Below are positions 58,941 to 64,000 of a stretch of DNA of 64,000 nt, one piece after another. How positions within the stretch are numbered: the stretch's first letter is position 1; each line of letters starts with the position of its first letter. The notes under the pieces were generated by a model. The model ran no database searches. It was not told the origin of the DNA and saw only the letters and a program-made list of their open reading frames with translations. The stretch is from contig JASWHV010000010.1 of assembly GCA_030760725.1 (NCBI GenBank), positions 103,176,626 to 103,240,625 of the forward strand, written 5' to 3'. This stretch comes from Neostapfia colusana (Eukaryota > Streptophyta > Magnoliopsida > Poales > Poaceae). The translations under genes were made by a program, and so were the position numbers.

Positions 58941-61109
58941 CTAGCTCCTCAGGGTGTTCCACACGGCCACGACGACCCCAACGAGAACGGCCGCCGCCGC
59001 CGCCGTGTTCACCAGCAGCTGCCTCGCCGGCGGTGTCGCTGCTGTCTTCGGAGCTGCACCCGCAGTAGTCGGAACCTCCCCAGCCCGCTGCTTCTTCCTC
59101 CTCCAGGGCGTTCCGTCGACTCTCACGGCGGGGCCGTCCACTTTTCCTCTCGCTTCGCCGCCACGCTTCGCCCTCTTCCTCTTCTCCTTCTCGTTCTCCT
59201 CCGACGGCGGCGGTCGCCTGCTGGCCTTGCCGTCTTCCTCCCGTGCCTTCTCGCCATCCTGCGTCGCCGCCTCGTCTCCGTGAGTGTGACGAACTTGAGG
59301 CGGCGACGGAGAACGTGGTGAAACAGAGACCGCTGCCCTCTCCGCCGAGGCAGGTACCTTCGGCTCCGAGACAGTAGCCGGCGTCCCTTGTGACGGATTC
59401 GCCTCCGGCTCGGTCTTTGTTACCTCACCAGAATCCTTAGGAGGACGAAATGGTGGTGGTGGTGGCGATGGAGGCCGGCGCGTTGGCGCCTCATCAGAAA
59501 TGGGCAGGCGTGGAAGAGGCGGAAGCGGCGGAGGAGCAGATGGTGGTGGCGATGGACGTGGAGGCGGCGGTGGCTCATGTTTAGGAGGAGCACGAGGTGG
59601 TGCCGGTGCTGGTGGGGACGGGCGATCACGTTTAGACGATGACTCGTCGTAATAAAACGATGGTGCCGGCGGCGGAGGTGGTGGTGGTGGAGATGGAAGT
59701 CGCCAAGGTGGCAACGACACATCAGAATTGGTGGCAGCAGGACGACGAGGCAGTGATGGTTGTCGACGTGATCGAGGTCTTGAATAAGTTGGAGCATGCG
59801 GCGGCGGTGATGGAGGCTTTGAGTAAGTTGATTGAGGTGGTGGCGGTGGAGGAGAAGGTGGAGATGAGAGGCGACGAGGTGGTGATGGTTGTGCATGTGA
59901 CGGAGGCTTTGAATAAGATGGACGAGGCAGCGGCGGAGATGGAGACCTACGTGACGAAGGCTTTGAATAAGTTGGTTGAGATGATGACGGCGGCGGCGGC
60001 GGGGGAGCAGGAGGAGGAGGAGGAGGTAAAGATGGCAGACGTCGAGGCGACATTGGTACTTCAGAATATGTAGTAGGACGACGAGGCGGTGATGGTTCCT
60101 GATGTGATAGAGGCTTTGAATAAGTTGGAGGGGGTAGTCGCGACGATGGAGGTCTACGTGACGAAGGCTTTGAATAAGTTGGTTGAGACGGTGGTGGTGG
60201 TAATGGCGGCGGCGGTGGAGGAGGAGGAGATAGAGACGGAAGACGATGAGGCGGTATCCGTACTTTAGAATATGTATTAGGGTGACGAGTTGGTGATGGT
60301 TGTCGACGTGATGGAGGCTTTGAATAAGTTGGTTGAGAGGGTAGGAGTGACGGAGGCTTTGAATAAATTGATTGAGGCGGCGATGGAGACTGTCGGGGTG
60401 AGAGAGGCTTTGGATAAATAGGTGGAGGAGGTGGTGGTGGACGAGGCGGCGACCATGGACGCCAACGTGGTGGAGGCTCAGAATAAGTAGTAGTAGGCTG
60501 TGGCGGTGGTGGTGGACGAGGCGGTGACCGTGGACGCCAACGTGGTGGAGGCTCAGAGTAAGTAGAAGTAGGCTGTGGCGGTGGAGGAGGAGATGGTGGT
60601 GGACGCGATGACGAGAATGGACGCCAACGTGGTGGGGGCTCAGAGGAAGTAGAAGTAGGCTGTGGCGGTGGAGGAGGAGGAGGCGGTGATGGGCGCGATG
60701 GCTGCTCTGAATATGCGGGAGGCCAGCGTGGTTGAGCCTGTGACGGTGACAGAGTCGGTGAGGCCGACGACGGCGCCACGAAGTCAGGCGACAGCGGCTG
60801 CTCTGCCGCGGCTACGATGGGGAGGGTGATGATGAGCTTCTCGCCCTCGAACCTGGCGCGGACGGCGTCGGCGTCGCAGTTCTCCGGGAGGCTGAGGTCC
60901 TTCATGAACCGCGCCCACCGGCCGCCCCTCTTGGGCCTCTCGCCGGAGGCGCGGAGCACGCCGTGGTTGTCCACCTGCACCCGCACCTGGTCCTTCCTGA
61001 ACCCCGGGAGGGTGATCTCCACCACGTCCTGCTCGTCGCCCACCTGCGTCCACTCGACCACCGGGTCGAAGTCATCGAACACCCGCGTGGCGCTCCGCCG
61101 CAGGTCCAT
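58941..61109 (-). CDS. RTM2-like Hsp20-domain protein with long proline-rich repeat and C-terminal membrane anchor
   Basis: A single frame of 722 residues. Residues about 12-100 form an alpha-crystallin/Hsp20 domain (DPVVEWTQVGDEQDVVEITL, PGFRKDQVRVQVDN, SLPENCDADAVRARFEGEKL) most like Arabidopsis RTM2, a phloem small-Hsp-like protein that limits potyvirus movement. The domain lacks the canonical GVLTV motif near its end. Residues about 118-590 are a proline-rich repeat: polyproline runs alternate with TYSKPPS, SRRQPSPP and SEPPPRWRP-type units. A Lys/Arg/Glu-rich segment follows (about 620-690). The last 25 residues contain one hydrophobic helix (LLVNTAAAAAVLVGVVVAVW) and a short NTLRS tail, like RTM2's tail anchor. 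No signal peptide, so the repeat is probably cytosolic. Other RTM2-like proteins I remember have no such long proline block. Chaperone activity is unproven. Confidence 0.85.
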   Translation of the reverse strand: MDLRRSATRVFDDFDPVVEWTQVGDEQDVVEITLPGFRKDQVRVQVDNHGVLRASGERPKRGGRWARFMKDLSLPENCDADAVRARFEGEKLIITLPIVAAAEQPLSPDFVAPSSASPTLSPSQAQPRWPPAYSEQPSRPSPPPPPPPPQPTSTSSEPPPRWRPFSSSRPPPSPPPPPQPTSTYSEPPPRWRPRSPPRPPPPPQPTTTYSEPPPRWRPWSPPRPPPPPPPIYPKPLSPRQSPSPPQSIYSKPPSLLPSQPTYSKPPSRRQPSPTRHPNTYSKVRIPPHRLPSLSPPPPPPPPLPPPPSQPTYSKPSSRRPPSSRLPPPTYSKPLSHQEPSPPRRPTTYSEVPMSPRRLPSLPPPPPPAPPPPPPSSSQPTYSKPSSRRSPSPPLPRPSYSKPPSHAQPSPPRRLSSPPSPPPPPPQSTYSKPPSPPPHAPTYSRPRSRRQPSLPRRPAATNSDVSLPPWRLPSPPPPPPPPAPSFYYDESSSKRDRPSPPAPAPPRAPPKHEPPPPPRPSPPPSAPPPLPPLPRLPISDEAPTRRPPSPPPPPFRPPKDSGEVTKTEPEANPSQGTPATVSEPKVPASAERAAVSVSPRSPSPPQVRHTHGDEAATQDGEKAREEDGKASRRPPPSEENEKEKRKRAKRGGEARGKVDGPAVRVDGTPWRRKKQRAGEVPTTAGAAPKTAATPPARQLLVNTAAAAAVLVGVVVAVWNTLRS
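59342..60758 (-). repeat. Imperfect coding tandem repeat (proline-rich)
   Basis: Coding sequence with repeating words for polyproline, TYSKPPS and EPPPRWRP-type units; the best-preserved units, about 90 bp each, lie at about 60430-60680. It is unstable-looking sequence inside the Hsp20-domain gene. Confidence 0.85.
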
Positions 61110-61539
61110 GGCCGCCGGAGACGTACGGCTCGCGGCGAGAGGGGCTTGTAACTACGGCGCGCGTGAGCATTATTATAGATGGATAGCGACGCCTTGCGTT
61201 TATATATATTGTCGAAGAGGAATCTACGTGCCATCAAGCTAAGATTGCTGCTGTGCTAGCAGATGCATGGAGGGGAGGGAAATGCTGCTTGTGGGAGGGA
61301 GATGCACAGCAGCTGACATGGAGTGAAATTTGTGTGTTGGGTCACCTCCTTCCTTGGGCAAGGACAAGGTCCCTTTCTTGCCTTCTGCATGGATTCGGTA
61401 ATACAGTACCTAAAAAAGCTACTAAGCTACTGTAGTGGAGTGCTAATGAATAAATAATTAAGACAAGATTTAAGCATGTGACTTGCATGTGACTTCTGCG
61501 TTGAGTCGGTAACAAGAGGGGCTTACGAGAGGACAGATG
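61110..61539. other. Hsp20-domain gene promoter; KASH gene 3' flank
   Basis: TATATATAT at about 61200-61208 lies some 90 bp upstream of the Hsp20-domain start and could be its TATA element. The rest is the 3' flank of the next gene. No coding signal. Confidence 0.5.
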
Positions 61540-63849
61540 CTATGTAGGTACAACATGGAGCTCGTTGCGATCGGGCTTCCACCAAGCTAACAAGAACACA
61601 ACTATCACAACACAGAAAAAGAGAGAGAATGGACAGCTAAAACATTTTCCTTTGCCTTTCTTCCTTCCGGTTATCTTTTCATGCTCAGCTTGACGATGTT
61701 CACATTGAGTTTGTGCACTATCAGAATGCCCGCTATTGGTTGGAAACTTCAGGTCTTCAGTTAACGAGTCGGTATTTTGCACATGACATTGGTTGCCCTT
61801 CTGGACCGAGTTGCGGTATCCTTTCCTATCCTCAATTTCACCATTCTTCTTCTGAAACAATAGATGATCTGAGCAGTGCCCTGAGCACTGTATCTGCCTA
61901 GAAGCTGGGCTTGCGGGTAATTGATGGTCATATCGTTCTGAATCCCTGCAGGAGCTAAAAGAGTGGAGCTGCTTCCTTGGAGTTGACTGTATCCTGATAT
62001 CACCTGATAAAGCTCGCCGCCTGGATAACTGGAATTCACAGGAGGGGAAAATTAAGTTGACTTTTATGTACAGGAGGCATGATTTTGTGAAACTTCACTC
62101 TACGACCCAAAGTCATCTAAACTAAGCAACAAACATCACTGGAGATGCACCAAGCACAATAAAAGTACCACAGGCAACCCACAAGACACATAGAGGACAC
62201 GTGTTGCATTGATGGAAAATATCAGTCATCAAAACAAATAAAAAAAACGTGGCATGCTTTTTGGCAGCATTCAGGGAATAGCCGAATACCATAAATGTAA
62301 CAATGTACAAAAGGGCAATAGAAACGTAACTTGTATACCACATGTGGTAAGAATGTCAAAGGTACTTGGGACTGAGCCTAGTTCAATTGGTTAATTGTGT
62401 GGATGTACACCCTGATCACCCAAGTTCAGTGAATTTGGGTATCTAAAAGCCACCTAGTTCTTCATTGGTGGGTTGAGTTTTGCTTTCGAAGATACTAAAT
62501 CTGCTAAGTGTAAATAGTGAACCATGCAATACCTGAGAGTCTGTTGCTTGAGGTGTTAAACATGCCGGACACGGGTCACCAATTCTTCTTGACACACCTG
62601 ACCACCTCCTACTTGGCTTAAGCAGACCAGCAGAATTAGAATGCCCTCTCACACCCAAAGCATCATCACTATCCAGTGCCGCAGTGTGAAAAAACTCATA
62701 ATTGTGCGTTTCATGTGAAGAATGAGAACCATTGCTCCAAAGTCGTCGCCTTGCATGCGTACTTCCAAGATTACTCCCAGGCCGTTCCACTGACAGCTGA
62801 GAATCAAAACCAGCAATGGAACGAACAGTCTGCAACTCACAAGAAGATCCACTTGAACCACTGTCTCCGATATCCACATCATCAATTGGAGAGTTTGGTT
62901 CCTTCCTGCTATTCCTCCCACTAGAGTTTACAAATGGACTAAATATTTTTTGGTGTCCATATTCTTCCTGCCCCCGAAGTATCTTAGCAGTCTCAGCAGC
63001 CTGAATAGCTGCAGCATGGACATCAGGAACATTGTCGTCTTGGCATTGCTCCAATGCATAGATAATGCTACTGATCTCACAAGATATAATCCTCACATCG
63101 AAACTTCTCATGATGCAATGTATCATCTGAATGGATGACATAATCACCTGAGAATTTCTTGCTTTAGTACTCTCATCCAATATCTGTAATCCTGATCTTA
63201 TCAATGATCGCCCATAGGGCTCAAGATTCAAATGATTATGCTTAGACAGAGCAACCACCAAGCTTAAGTGCACAGCAGTCTGGCAGTGAGCCTCCTCTAA
63301 AGCCCCCGAGATTTTCAGGCAAACGTCATTAACCAACTCATTAGATGCAAATTGCCAATTGTTGGACTGGACAAGAGCAGCAGCACAAAGAGCAGAACCA
63401 GAAGAGACACTTACATTACTGTTCATCAAGCAGGCTGATAAGGGGCGACAAACAGAGCTAAGGATCCCAGATTTTACTTCTTCTCTAGCCAGAGAATCAA
63501 TACAATACCGTGATAACGTGCAAACCAGCTTGGAACAACCGGCACTGTGCAATGACCTTGAAACTGATGCCATAATTCTAATTACTCTTGCAATGATCTG
63601 TCCGATATGCGGTGCAATGCTGCTGCCATGGACTTCTGCAACAGTCTCAAAAATGTATAAGATCTCCTCATCAGAGTACGAGCTTGGCTTTTCAAGGGCG
63701 CACAAACGGGAAAGAAAAGGAGGAAGCGTGTTTGAATCAAGATCTTTGACATACTGTCTCAAACCTCTGAAGGTAGTCTTGTTGTCAACAGGGTCCGTCA
63801 CAATATCCTCCATTTCTGCATAGTTACCCTCCCAAAGATTTCCAGCCAT
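61540..63849 (-). CDS. SINE1/2-like armadillo-repeat KASH protein of the nuclear envelope
   Basis: SINE proteins anchor in the outer nuclear membrane, bind SUN proteins by a short tail and link actin or microtubules to nuclei. Two exons: 63849-62533 and 62028-61540 (1806 nt, 601 residues). Residues about 25-300 are armadillo-like helices (LRQYVKDLDSNTLPPFLSRL, VAEVHGSSIAPHIGQIIARV, SGSALCAAALVQSNNWQFAS), matching remembered Arabidopsis SINE1. The middle is Ser-rich. The end has a basic stretch (GRKKGKGK), one membrane helix (SLFFCVVIVVFLLAWW) and the lumenal tail KPDRNELHVVPT, ending in the VPT motif of plant KASH proteins. Joining CAG|GTATTG at 62533 to TTCCAG|TTATCC at 62028 keeps phase and is needed to reach the tail. 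The N-terminus differs from Arabidopsis SINE1 and an upstream exon beyond the right edge is possible. Confidence 0.87.
62372..62440 (+). mobile_element. tRNA-derived SINE-like fragment
   Basis: GAGCCTAGTTCAATTGGTTA resembles a tRNA 5' half with an A box, and CACCCAAGTTCAGTG further on resembles a decayed B box. It lies in the single intron of the KASH-protein gene. Tail and target duplication were not seen. Confidence 0.35.
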
Positions 63850-64000
63850 CCCATACACTGGATATGTTCAAGAAACAAAAGAAGAGCTGTTAGTGAAACT
63901 GGATTGGGTACACAGTTTTAAATGATCAAATCCGCATGGATGATTTCTTCAGTTTTAACATACCAAGAAGGCCACAAATTATTCAAATTTTTCAGTTGAT
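63850..64000. other. Right edge: upstream of KASH-protein start
   Basis: AT-rich sequence with an acceptor-like TATCCAG at about 63860, so the chosen ATG may lie in a second exon whose leader is outside the window. Confidence 0.4.

Overview
This window is nuclear DNA from a grass (Poaceae). The evidence is the gene structure (GC-rich first exons, GT-AG introns, long introns carrying MITEs with the TACTCCCTCCGTT end typical of cereal genomes), the plant-only protein families (YABBY, IQD, ATL RING-H2, plant cysteine oxidase, plant-type KASH protein) and a site matching the cereal miR169 family. No bacterial, viral, organellar or CRISPR feature was seen. The species cannot be fixed from the sequence. 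From memory and unchecked, the BSL phosphatase and methionine synthase genes of rice lie on the long arm of chromosome 12, so this looks like a collinear block from another grass.

Layout: 1-4.3 kb, 5' half of a BSL-type Kelch phosphatase gene (-, runs off the left edge). 5.0-6.3 kb, mitochondrial ribosomal protein L6 (-). 7.0-10.8 kb, an NF-YA transcription factor (-) with a miR169-like site just after its stop. 12.5-14.3 kb, a GT14/DUF266 glycosyltransferase (-) followed by a puzzling in-phase extra exon. 15.3-20 kb, an IQD calmodulin-binding protein (-). 20.9-21.3 kb, an ATL-type RING-H2 E3 ligase (+). 21.8-25.1 kb, an MBD10/11-like protein (-). 25.1-30.3 kb, a gene-free, repeat-bearing interval. 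30.4-34.9 kb, a YABBY transcription factor (+). 36.2-36.8 kb, a small Cys/Arg-rich membrane-associated protein (-). 37.5-41.9 kb, an IRE/IREH1-type AGC kinase (+) with a LINE scrap and a MITE in its introns. 42.5-42.8 kb, a probable F-box remnant. 43.4-47.7 kb, a cationic amino acid transporter (-). 49.4-51.3 kb, a plant cysteine oxidase (-). 54.6-58.4 kb, cobalamin-independent methionine synthase (+). 58.9-61.1 kb, an RTM2-like Hsp20-domain protein with a very long proline-rich repeat and a C-terminal membrane anchor (-). 61.5-63.8 kb, a SINE1-like armadillo/KASH protein (-).

The genes are not an operon or one pathway; this is an ordinary gene-rich euchromatic block. I rebuilt each gene exon by exon from reading-frame phase and GT-AG junctions. 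Junctions were placed by eye and each total coding length divides by three, which is an internal check, not transcript evidence.

I did not find a clearly new biological system. The items most worth a second look are the Hsp20/proline-repeat/membrane-anchor protein, the in-phase exon beyond the amber stop of the GT14 gene, the miR169-like site of the NF-YA gene, and the KASH tail of the armadillo protein.
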